From Anthonomus grandis grandis (taxonomy: Eukaryota; Arthropoda; Insecta; Coleoptera; Curculionidae): a DNA stretch of 64,000 bases. The notes under the pieces were generated by a model. It worked only from the letters and a program-made list of their open reading frames with translations, was not told where the DNA came from and searched no databases. Location: NCBI RefSeq assembly GCF_022605725.1, contig NC_065562.1, positions 620,001 through 684,000 on the forward strand. Reading direction: 5' to 3'. The stretch's first letter is position 1; each line of letters opens with the position of its first letter. Shown in pieces: positions 9,904 through 19,387 of the stretch. The translations under genes were made by a program, and so were the position numbers.

Positions 9904-11163
9904 ACTTTCGATTTTGAAAACGTTATAAGGACCCTACAGATTAACCTAAATAGATGCAAGAATGCCCACGACCTACTAACAAAGACAATTGAAGAGGAGG
10001 AAATACAACTCATCATAGGACAAGAACCTAATAAACTGAGATCCAATGCATATTATTGCGACACAAATTTAGACTGTTTCATATACATCAAAGGCGGAAA
10101 TAGGATAAAGGAAGTCTTTAAAGGAAAGGGATATGTAGGTGTTGTGCTTAATTCATGGGTGGTTATCTCATGCTATTTCTCCCCAAATGGAGCAAGTGAA
10201 GATTTTGTGACACTCATACAAAACATAGAAACCCAAATAAGAAGACATAAAACAAAAATAATAATAGGAGGAGGTCTAAACGCAAAGACGCAAATGATCG
10301 GCTCAAGAGTATCCAACAACAGAGGAAGAATACTAGAGGAATTTCTCGTAGCAAACGGGCTGGCGGTAGTAAACCAAGGGAATACACCAACATTCTCAAG
10401 TACAACTGGGACGTCAATAATAGATTTCACCGGAGCTTCTGAACAGATAGCCGACAACATTGTAAACTGGAGGGTCGAGACAGACAAAGAAAATTACACC
10501 GATCACAACAACATACGCTTTGAAATAAATAACAAAAATAACAAAAACACGAATGAACCCAGGACAAATAATATACAAGGATGGAAAATAACAAAAGATA
10601 AATTAACAAAATTTACGCAAGGATGTCATCACACATCTACCCCTAATCTAAATCCTGAAAAAATCATTAAAACAATAACGGAAGATTGTAACAAATTTTT
10701 TACAAAAAGGACAAACAAAAATGGCAAACACCCTCTAGTGTACTGGTGGAACCAAGAAATTGCTGAATGCAGGAAGGAATGTGTGAGGTGGAGAAGGAAA
10801 CTAACCCGGGCTAGAACAAGTAATAACTCTAGTGAAGAAACCCAAAATATCCAGTCGCATTATAAAAGTACAAAACAAGAGCTAAAAAAGAAAATAAGGC
10901 AAAGCAAAGTGGAAAAATGGAACACACTTTGTACAGAACTTGACGACGACGTTTGGGGAAAAGCTTATAAAATAGTGACGAAAAAACTCAATTTAAGACA
11001 AACAAAAATACCAGACGAAGAAACAGTTAACAAACAGATTAAAAATTTTTTTCCACAAAAAAAACAAAATAATATGGCAGAGAGAAGCGCAGGAGATGGA
11101 AGAGGCTATACCACCAGTGGACAAAGAAGAGATACTAAGAGCTCTGAAAGAGACCAAACTTAG
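9904..11163 (+). pseudogene. ORF2 endonuclease part, element 3
   Basis: Directly after the ORF1 TAG, and in the same frame, the sequence reads into the endonuclease (LQINLNRCKNAHD), then QEPNK, YFSPN, GGLNAKTQ (GDFN in the other elements), SIIDFT and TDHNNIRF. No ATG precedes the first strand in this frame; the first ATG after it (10294) lies past the Asn and Glu motifs. The change from GDFN to GGLN removes a conserved Asp of the active site. The frame is lost near 11080. Confidence 0.75.
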
Positions 11164-11980
11164 AAAAGCTCCGGGGCCAGATCTCATACCCCCAGAAGCC
11201 GCTGTGGCATGGGTCACGCAAAACATCGAAGCAGTGGCAAAAGTTTTCAGCGAATGTCTTAGTAAAGGTGCTTTTCCAGATATATGGAAGGTTGCTAAAT
11301 TGGTACTAATAGAAAAGCCTAAAAAGGACACTCAAGGAAATACAACCTACAGACCACTCTGCCTGACAGACATTGTGGGGAAACTTCTGGAGCGGGTAAT
11401 TAAAAATAGACTGTACGAGGAAATTAGGGATAAAGAGCTAATTAGTGAGAACCAGTATGGATTTAGTAAAGGGAAGTCTACTATTAGCGCTATAATTGAA
11501 ATTAAAAAAATGGCACAAAAAATAAAAAGAAAGGCACACAAAAACAGAGAAATATGTATAATGATTCTTCTGGACATACAAAACGCATTTAATTCTGCCC
11601 CGTGGGATGAGATTGTCAAAGCCTTGGAGACAGGAGGAGTTACACCGTACCTCACGAGGATTATCAAGGCGTATCTGTCAGACCGCAAGATTATCTCTCC
11701 CTATGGGGAAAAAATGGATATGACATGTGGAGTTCCACAGGGCTCGATTCTCGGACCGACCCTGTGGAATGTCTTCTACAATAAAATACTAAAAATAAAA
11801 CTTGAGCTGGGCGTAGAATTGGTGGCGTATGCTGATGATTTGGCGGTTATCGTTGCGGGGAAAACCCTGGAATTGGTAAAGGATAAGACTCGGTATGCCG
11901 TTGAAATGATAATAGAGACGCTTCATAACATGGGAATTATGAAGCGTCTAGTACAGCAACACAAAAAACTGAAGCAATAA
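11096..11980 (+). pseudogene. ORF2 RT part, element 3
   Basis: RT motifs are intact in this frame: KAPGPDLIPPEA, LVLIEKPKKD, YGFSKGKST, LLDIQNAFNS, GVPQGSILGP and YADDLAVI. Just after the palm the frame is lost at MGIMKRLVQQ, where an 11-bp inverted repeat (11917-11927 and 11938-11948) sits. The homologous reading resumes two bases off (KTEAIIINGKK). Confidence 0.8.
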
Positions 11981-12054
11981 TAATAAATGGGAAAAAAAAC
12001 ATTGAATACATAGAACTGGATGTACAGGGTAGCCAAATCAAAACATCGGACACA

Positions 12055-12876
12055 GTGAGGTATCTTGGGGTGATGCTAGATAGAGATTTGCATTTTAGGG
12101 CACATGTCAGATACATCACAGATAAAGCATACCAAATGATGAAGCTACTTTACAGATTGATGCCAAAAACAAACGGACCTAGGGCATGTACGAGAAAAAC
12201 GATCACGAGTGCAGTTGTTTCAGCAGTTCTTTATGCGGCCCCAATATGGCACTCAGTTCTGCGATTTAAATACTACAAACAAATGTTAACAAAAATAAAC
12301 AGAAACCTATCACTCCTGATAACTTCAGCGTACAGAACAGCCCCCACGGAGGCAATCGAAGTACTTGCAAAACTTCCACCCCTGGAACTGAAGATCGAAG
12401 AAAGGGTGAATGTACACCAAAGTGGTAGGCAATACAAAGGGGAAGCAAATCAACAACTAATGGAAGCATGGCAAGAACGTTGGGAGAACTACGGAGGATG
12501 GACAAAAACGTTTATCAGGGACGTTAGACAATGGACAAACAGAAAGTGGGGAAGTACGAACTACTATACGACACAGGCTTTCACGGGACATGGGATATTT
12601 AAAACTTACCTTATGAGGATTAAACGACAAGAGGACGATCGATGTTGGCTATGTGGAATCCAGGACACGCCAGAACATACATTGTTTAACTGCCATTCTT
12701 TCGAAGAAATCAGAAGAGAGGCAAGAGCCAAATGCAGTTCAGACATCACCAAAGAAAACATAGGAGATCTTTTGATGAGAAGCAAAGAAGACTGGGAAGC
12801 CGTAACAGAAATGATAGAGAGGATCATGAAAGTCAAAGAAGAAACCGAACGACTTAATGATATTTCTCAAATCTAA
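12055..12876 (+). pseudogene. ORF2 C-terminal part, element 3
   Basis: The thumb and C-terminus: VRYLGVMLDRDL, WQERWENYGGW, NYYTTQAFTGHGIFKTYL, and an intact C-terminal zinc motif CWLCGIQDTPEHTLFNC. The family reading begins near 11955, before the first ATG here. It ends TAA at 12874. Confidence 0.8.
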
Positions 12877-13208
12877 AATTTGAGAAAAGAAAAATAGAGT
12901 CAAATAAATGAATTAATAAAAGATATATACATTAGTAAAAGGCTGAAAGAAACCAAAAAACACGAGATGTGTTAAGAGACCAGATTGGAGGGAAGAAGAA
13001 AAGTCATACCACTTTCTCCCTGAAGTAATACCGGAAGGTGGTCCCAGGGAGAAATAAAAGCGAAGAGAGGGAAAGGTTTTTAGTGGGTCGGGGGTGCACC
13101 AGGATTGGTTTTTCTCCATCCCCACACTCCCCCAGGCGCCAGAACACCAATGCCTGAGGGGTCTGCGTACAGATTTTCCTAACCTCTATAAAAAAAAAAA
13201 AAAAAAAA
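12877..13208 (+). other. 3'UTR with hairpin and poly(A), element 3
   Basis: It carries GGAAAGGTTTTTAGTGGGTC and the same hairpin as element 2: CCCCCAGGC (13129-13137) against GCCTGAGGG (13152-13160), with one mismatch. It ends TTTTCCTAACCTCTAT then poly(A) 13190-13208. Confidence 0.8.
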
Positions 13209-13238
13209 GGGTTGGGTTGGGTTGGGTTGGGTTGGGTT
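13209..13238 (+). repeat. (GGGTT)6 array between elements 3 and 4
   Basis: Six perfect units; junctions A|GGGTT and GGGTT|CCCCCTCGAGG. Confidence 0.95.
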
Positions 13239-13542
13239 CCCCCTCGAGGAGCTGCTGGACCTTGTCGACTGGTGGAGGGGGCTCAGACAGTCATCCGATC
13301 TCGAACATAATATTGGTCGAGGTCGGATGGCTGTTTGCTAAGGACAGCTCAGGCGTTTTTTCTTGTAAACGCTTCCTACGTACCTTTCCCAAAATCTCCA
13401 CTTACCTTTTAAATTCAATATCCTTATTCCCACCGCTCCCTGGGAGTGGTGTGTCCGACCCCCTTCGATGCTATTAGGTTTGCGAGGGCTAGAAGATTCC
13501 TCTCTTGAACCCATCCTAACCTGAAAAAAAAAAAAAAAAAAA
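13239..13542 (+). promoter_or_regulatory. 5' leader and internal poly(A), element 4
   Basis: It begins CCCCCTCGAGGAGCTGCTGG and matches the element 5 leader nearly throughout, including GGTGGAGGGGGCTCAGACAG, CTCCCTGGGAGTGGTG and GATGCTATTAGGTTTGCGAG. It ends CATCCTAACCTG then A19 (13524-13542). A short TA run (13545-13554) follows. Confidence 0.8.
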
Positions 13543-13592
13543 GTATATATATATAATCCAACTCAAGGCGAAGGCACCAGGCTGAGGAGTGC

Positions 13593-14066
13593 ATGGTACG
13601 GGGAAAGCCGTATCACTACTGGACCACCGTGGGGCACCAGGGAGAACCTCACGGGATCCACGTGGAGAGTCTAGCGCTACCAGGTGGATCAAAATCCCCT
13701 GCGCCTGGTAATGCTGAAGACCAGGGCAGTATCAAAACAGCAATTCTCGTGGGAACAAAGATGAATTCGAATATAAAAAATAAAAATTCTGGGGGGGACA
13801 TGCTTCCATTGACCGCAAAGGAAAAGGAAGAATATGAAGCCGAAATACTTAGACAGTTTTCAAGGAGACAGAGCCTGACTAGGTCACCACCGGTAACCTT
13901 AGAAAGGAACAAGATGGAATCTTATGAAATCAATGAAAACCCGAAAACAAATGAAGAAATTCTAAGCCTCGAAGGAGTACCAACTCCAGAGAGTGAGACA
14001 AAGCAAGTATTCCCTGTGTTTACACCTAAGGGGCAACAACGATATACACATGCAAGGGCAAACTAA
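13593..14066 (+). pseudogene. ORF1 N-terminus, element 4
   Basis: Open from ATG 13593; the family-like part begins near ATG 13761 (NSGGDMLPLTAKEKEEYEAE), followed by the conserved FSRRQSLTRSPPV. An in-frame TAA at 14064 interrupts it, and the same frame continues downstream to 14708. Confidence 0.7.
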
Positions 14067-14708
14067 ATATCCGAGGGAATAAATATCGGTAATGATCTCT
14101 CATCAAAAAGTCATGAAATAGATGAAGATTCCTGGAATATTCATAGCAAAAAAAGGAAGAAACCTTCAACAAGCCCACATGCTATAGAGACAGAAGACAG
14201 CAGTCCAAAGCTAGAAAAACTGGCAAGAACTATTGCAGCGCTTAATACCTTCGTTAAAGAGAACCGAAACGTGCATGTTAAGATCAAAGAATTGGCACTA
14301 GAACTAACATCCACGTTAACATCAGTTAAAGCAGAACAGCGAAGTAATAGGCTGAAAATGCAAGAAATGGAGGAAGAATACCAAGACAAATTAGAAATCG
14401 CAGATAGTACTATAAATAAATTACGGCTAAATGGGCAATGCACCAAATGCAAAGAGACAGAAAAATACAGATTAAACTACAAAGTCGATAACTTCAAGGA
14501 TTTCGAAACCATAATAAAAAGAGACTGGGATAGCGCCAGCTATACTGCAACAAATATTGAGAGAACTGATGTACTCAATAGCCAGTGGAAAAATCTTGTC
14601 TTCTTCGCTAATGGCAAACAGGAGAGCCGTTCTAAAAATTGCAAAAGATTCCTAAGTCGGTTTCCCGAAACATTGGAGGGCAGCAACACGAAAGCAGGGA
14701 GCATATAG
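14067..14708 (+). pseudogene. ORF1 coiled-coil part, element 4
   Basis: The same frame as the previous segment after the TAA. It is rich in Lys and Glu with heptad-like stretches (LALELTSTLTSVKAEQRSN, LKMQEMEEEYQDKLEIADS), then a block (ETIIKRDWDSASYTATNI) that aligns with ATIKVIKRNWALEAYKNTTI of element 5. The frame is lost near 14660-14690. Confidence 0.7.
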
Positions 14709-15403
14709 ACAAGATAGAACAGTACACGACGTATTGGACGTATTGGGACGAGACGGGACAAAAAAAAACAAAAAAAAGAACAGTGACTGGGGCGTTCATA
14801 GACCAGGCAATGCAAGGTAGCGAAAAGATGGAGGCCATCTTCAACATCCTGATGGAAATTAAAAATGCGGTAGAGGAGGAGGACAAAGAACTCTCAATTA
14901 CGGTCCCTCCGGGAGACACGTCTGCTGTGGAATATAGAAAGATGCTAGAAGCGGTGTTTTATAATACCAATCTCAAAATACATCTGTTCCTAAATAAAGA
15001 ATATAAAACAGGTGGAAACATAGAAAGGTCAGAAGCAATCATTGTGGAGAGCAATGATAAAAGTTATGCTGACACTCTTAGACAAATAAAGGAAAACATA
15101 AAAGACACGCACACTGTAAACCAAATAAAGATGGCAAGAAGCACAATGAATGGAGACCTCTTAATAACAGTGAAGAGCGCAGAAGCTGGTAATGCTTTAA
15201 AAGATAGAATACAAAGTATTGTGAAAGGGGAACATAAAGCCAGGTTACTAAATTCCAAAACACAGAAAATTATGCATATACATGGCATTGATGCCGTAAC
15301 AAACGAGGAAGACATAAGGCACAGTATTGAAGCTACGGGATGTATGAGGGATAACTTCGAAGTAAAGGCTCTTAGACCAAACAGAGGAAATCTGCTACAA
15401 TAA
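14639..15403 (+). pseudogene. ORF1 middle part, element 4
   Basis: This continues ORF1 in the next frame: MLEAVFYNTNLKIHLF, EAIIVESNDKSYADTLRQI, HIHGIDAVTNEEDIRHSIE and ALRPNRGN, all aligning with the other ORF1s. It ends LLQ-TAA at 15401 by another frameshift just before the zinc knuckles. Confidence 0.7.
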
Positions 15404-15465
15404 AAGCTTGCTCTAAAGACGCAGAAAGGCTTCTGGAGCAATCTCGGATTCGTATAGGATTTAAT

Positions 15466-15726
15466 ATGTATAGAATACAGGAGCGCAAAGACCTGAGCAG
15501 GTGTCACAGATGCTGGGCATACGGACATAACAGCGTAAAATGCCAAGGACCTGACAGAACAAACTGCTGTCTAAAATGTGGCCTTCTTCTCGGCCACCTG
15601 CGAGCCCAGTGCACCAACGAAGCATACTGTCCACTATGCACAACACGAGGACATTCAGCTGGCAATGGATCATGCGAGGCCCTAAAAAGTGCCAGACTGC
15701 AATCCAAAGATAAGACCAACATTTAA
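15466..15726 (+). pseudogene. ORF1 zinc knuckles, element 4
   Basis: Three knuckles: CHRCWAYGHNSVKC, CLKCGLLLGHLRAQC (one residue longer than usual) and CPLCTTRGHSAGNGSC. The open frame extends back to about 15406. It ends with TAA at 15724, and ORF2 follows in the same frame. Confidence 0.8.
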
Positions 15727-16542
15727 GCATTCATACTAAAAATACTGCAGATAAATACAAATCGCAGCGCTGCCGCCCATGATATGGCAATGCTCGCGGC
15801 TAAGAGGAACAACTGCAACCTAATCGTGATGTGTGAACCAAACTTGAAAAAATGCAGAAACAAGAGAAATAGTTATTATAATGAAGAGACAACGGTAGCC
15901 ATTATAAATACAAGCCAAGGTTTGAATGTATTAAAATATAGAACAGGTGTATGTTTTGTTTGCGCAGAAATAGAAGAATATTGTATCTACAGTGTCTATA
16001 TTAGTCCAAATAGTACACTAAACACGTTCACCCAGTATATGACAGAGCTGGAGCTTGACGTAAGAAACCACACAACAGGTAAGAAGATTGTGATGACAGG
16101 GGACTTTAACGCCAAAAATTCGATCTGGGGCGGGGAAGTGACAGATGCAAAGGGAAATGCTTTGTTAGAGTGGTTCATATCATTGCAACTTAATGTAATC
16201 AACGATGGAAATAAACCCACACTTGAAAGGTGGAATGGCACATCTTATATAGATATAACGGCGATATGTGAGCAAATAATGACAGGAAATCCAGGATGGG
16301 AGGTGCTGGATATGCCAACGCTTAGCGACCATAATTTTATCGTGACACACATTATAGAAAACACATTGAAGCCGAAAGTATTATATAAATATGGATTTAC
16401 AAATCTGCCAGATATAACAAAAGAGTTTCGCTCGAGAATAGAACAACAACGGCAGCCGTTAGACATCAAATCCCTGGACAGAGCTATTCAGGCGTCATTC
16501 AAAAGAAGCACTCCTAGAATTAGATGTAATGAAGACTTTTAG
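15727..16542 (+). pseudogene. ORF2 endonuclease part, element 4
   Basis: In frame with ORF1 across its TAA: LQINTNRSAAAHD, CEPN, YISPN, GDFNAKNSIWGG, YIDITAICE and LSDHNFIV, a complete set of APE-type motifs. The first ATG in this frame (15781) lies after the LQINTNR strand. A TAG at 16540 falls where the relatives have Gln (FQMPYWW), a single-base nonsense change. Confidence 0.8.
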
Positions 16543-17418
16543 ATGCCGTATTGGTGGACAGAAGAAATTGAGTATGAAATATTGCAAACAAAACAAAAAA
16601 GAAGAAAATATCAAAGGGCAAAGGAAGAACATGAACGCGAACAAGCTAAGACACTATACAAAGAAGCAAAAAAACAACTAAAACTGGCCATTAATAAATC
16701 AAAAAAAAGGGCATGGAGGGAACTATGTATGGAACTAGAAAACGACGTTTTTGGTGAAGCATACAAAATTGTCAAAACACAACTAAAAAAGATAAATTCC
16801 AAAACACAAATGACAACAGAAGAGAAACTAGCCGTCTTCGAAAAACTGTTTATACAAGCAAAAAGTGAAAACTTAATCTGTGATATAGACTGTGATAACG
16901 CCTGTGATATATTTACAAAAGAAGAAATCCTAGACGCAACAGAAAAGATTAAACCAAAGAAAGCACCCGGGCCAGATGGCATAAAACCAGAGGTCATCAA
17001 ATACCTGATAAAAGAAAACTCCACATACTTTATGCAATTATTTAATAGCTTGATAGTTAAAAATACTTTCCCGACAGAATGGAAGAGGGCCAAATTGATT
17101 CTTCTGGAAAAGCCAAAAAAAGCTCCAACAGATGCTACAGCATATAGACCGATTTGCCTAATAAATAGTATCGCCAAAGTATACGAGAATCTGATTAAAA
17201 CCAGACTTCTTAATGAGATTGAAGAAAAGGGAGGCTTCAGCAGCACACAATATGGGTTTACTAAGGGAAGAAGTACAATACACCCTCTTAACGAAATATG
17301 CGACACAGTGCAAGGCAAAAAAGGGGCATATCATGCCCTGTTACTCCTGGACGTGAAGAATGCATTTAATTCTGCGGCTTGGAAAAGGATTATAGGCAAA
17401 CTTAAAAAAAAAAAATAA
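16543..17418 (+). pseudogene. ORF2 RT fingers and palm start, element 4
   Basis: The same frame after the TAG: MPYWWTEEIEYE, KAPGPDGIKPEVIK, LLEKPKKAP, YGFTKGRSTI and LLDVKNAFNS. It ends in an A-run (LKKKK-stop near 17405-17418), where relatives have a Gly-Ile turn; a homopolymer change has broken the frame. Confidence 0.8.
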
Positions 17419-17441
17419 AGGCATATCTTATAAACACAATA

Positions 17442-17699
17442 ATGTCGTACCTCAGGGACAGGACGATCATAGTGGAAAAAGATTTGGAAAAACAAATAGG
17501 AGGCGGAGTTCCTCAAGGCTCAGTCCTTGGACCACTATTATGGAACGTCCTATACGACGACGTTATGCAGATCGAAAAAAAAGATGGAGTTAAACTCATT
17601 TGTTATGCAGACGACCCAGCTGTACTCGTAACATCGAAAGACCCAAAAGAACTAGTCAGAAATACAGATGAAGTCCTCCATGAAATCTGGTTTGGATGA
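17442..17699 (+). pseudogene. ORF2 RT palm, element 4
   Basis: It carries GGGVPQGSVLGP and the catalytic box as YADDPAVL, where relatives have YADDLxxL; Pro next to the catalytic Asp pair is unusual. The frame ends TGA at 17697, overlapping the next segment by four bases. Confidence 0.8.
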
Positions 17700-18652
17700 A
17701 AAGAAATGATCTACATCTCGCTTCCGAAAAAACAGAAGAAATTTTGCTCTGTCACAGGCCCCAAAGAGATATATCCTTTAATCTAGGAGGCGTTGACATA
17801 AAACCAGTGCCAACAGTAAAATATCTGGGCGTGACACTAGACCGTCATTTGACGTTTGGCAAACATATACAAGAAGCCCGTGCAAAAACCAATAGGGTAA
17901 CCAAGGCACTAATGGCCATACTCCCAAACATAGGAGGACCTGCAGCAATGAAAAGAAGAACGCTGGCCATGTCCACTCATTCAATAATGTTATACGGGTC
18001 AGCAGTATGGGAGACTGCAATGAAATATACAAAGTATCTCCACATCACCAAGTCTACGCAAAGGCCCATGGCTCTGCGCATATGCAGTGCGTACTGTACT
18101 GTCTCTACAAATGCTGTTACAGTACTAGCAGGCCTACCTCCTATACACCTAATTGCCAAAGAAAGAAATATTCTGTTTAAAAAGGGAAATACTAACGAAA
18201 CAGACAAAAAAAATCAAAGAGAAGTAACAGTACAATGCTGGCAAGAAGAATGGGACAACTCAGGAAAGGAGCGGTGGACACACCGTTTAATTCGAAACAT
18301 AGAACCATGGATTAATAGAAAATGGGGAGAATTAAATTACCATACCACACAGTGTCTTACAGGGCATGGTACATTCTCCAAGTACCTAGAAAAAATCAAA
18401 AAGAAAAATAATAGCCACTGCTTCTACTGCGAAGGGACAGACGATGCAGAACATACGATATTTGTTTGTAACAAATGGACCGAAAAAAGAACGAACCTCT
18501 ACAATATGGTAGGACAACTGAACCCTGATACTATGGTGAAAAAAATGCTTACATCGAAAGAAAACTGGGAAAAAATTGGAAAATACCTGAAAGAGATTAT
18601 GACAGAAAAATCGCAATATGAACTGGAGTTAGAAAACAATATTATGAATTAA
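17696..18652 (+). pseudogene. ORF2 thumb and C-terminus, element 4
   Basis: It continues LASEKTEEILL, VKYLGVTLDRHL, SAYCTVSTNAVTVLAGLPP, NYHTTQCLTGHGTFSKYL, and an intact zinc motif CFYCEGTDDAEHTIFVC. It ends TAA at 18650. Confidence 0.8.
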
Positions 18653-18872
18653 AACCGAAATGAAAGACATTGCCCGGTGAACCTGATGAGAAATCCATAC
18701 CAGGATAGTTCCAGGTGGGCACAAAGAGGAAAGGGTTTTAGTGGGTCGGAGACATGCCAAGACTGGTCCTCCACCCCCACACTCCCCCAGGCGACAGAAC
18801 ACCAATGCTTGGGGGGTCTGCGTGCAGATTTCCTAAAACTCTAATAAAAAAAAAAAAAAAAAAAAAAAAAAA
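18653..18872 (+). other. 3'UTR with hairpin and poly(A), element 4
   Basis: It has GAGGAAAGGGTTTTAGTGGG and the shared hairpin: CCCCCAGGC (18784-18792) against GCTTGGGGG (18807-18815), where a C to T change keeps pairing as G-U in RNA. Poly(A) 18846-18872. Confidence 0.8.
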
Positions 18873-18987
18873 GGGTTGGGTTGGGTTGGGTTGGGTTGGG
18901 TTGGGTTGGGTTGGGTTGGGTTGGGTTGGGTTGGGTTGGGTTGGGTTGGGTTGGGTTGGGTTGGGTTGGGTTGGGTTGGGTTGGGTT
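18873..18987 (+). repeat. (GGGTT)23 array between elements 4 and 5
   Basis: 23 perfect units; junctions A|GGGTT and GGGTT|CCCCCTCGAGG, the same positions within the pentamer as in the other arrays. Confidence 0.95.
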
Positions 18988-19276
18988 CCCCCTCGAGGAG
19001 CTGCTGGACCTTGCCGACTGGTGGAGGGGGCTCAGACAGCCATCCAATCTCGTACGCTATATTAGCCGAGGTGGGATGTCTGTCTGCTAAAGACAGCTCA
19101 GGCGTTTTTCCCGTAAATGCTTCCTACTTACATTTCCTAAAATTTTTCCACTTACCTTTTAAAGTCAATTTCCTTATCCCGCCGCTCCCTGGGAGTGGTG
19201 CCTACGATCCCCTTCGATGCTATTAGGTTTGCGAGGGCTAGAAGGCTTCCTTTTTTATCCCATCCTAACCTGAAAG

Positions 19277-19314
<38 letters not shown>
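18988..19314 (+). promoter_or_regulatory. 5' leader and internal poly(A), element 5
   Basis: A leader of about 285 nt starting CCCCCTCGAGGAGCTGCTGG and ending CATCCTAACCTG, followed by an A tract 19273-19314 with one G. It is nearly the same as the element 4 leader although the coding regions differ widely. A purine-rich GGAGGATTAAAG follows, then ORF1 at 19388. Confidence 0.8.
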
Positions 19315-19316
<2 letters not shown>

Positions 19317-19387
19317 AGGATTAAAGATAATGAACTGGCTACGGACAATGGACCTAAGGGGGCAGCCCCCCCAAACCCCACTTATTT

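Larger units (their letters stand above)
7857..13208 (+). mobile_element. Telomeric non-LTR element 3 (degenerate)
   Basis: Full-length layout (leader, A-rich tract, ORF1, ORF2, 3'UTR with hairpin, poly(A) 13190-13208), with several frameshifts in both ORFs and an internal deletion in ORF1. Its RT is the closest in the window to the RT of element 1. Confidence 0.9.
13239..18872 (+). mobile_element. Telomeric non-LTR element 4 (degenerate)
   Basis: Full-length layout, but ORF1 carries a nonsense codon and two frameshifts, and ORF2 carries one nonsense codon and two frameshifts. The poly(A) is 18846-18872. The leader and 3'UTR are very like those of elements 3 and 5 (leader) and 2 and 3 (3'UTR). 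Confidence 0.9.

Noticed and set aside
18988..19272. Leader as a tRNA- or 5S-derived SINE
   Set aside because: No convincing A and B boxes or cloverleaf could be found, and no TTGGG follows its poly(A). Origin left open.
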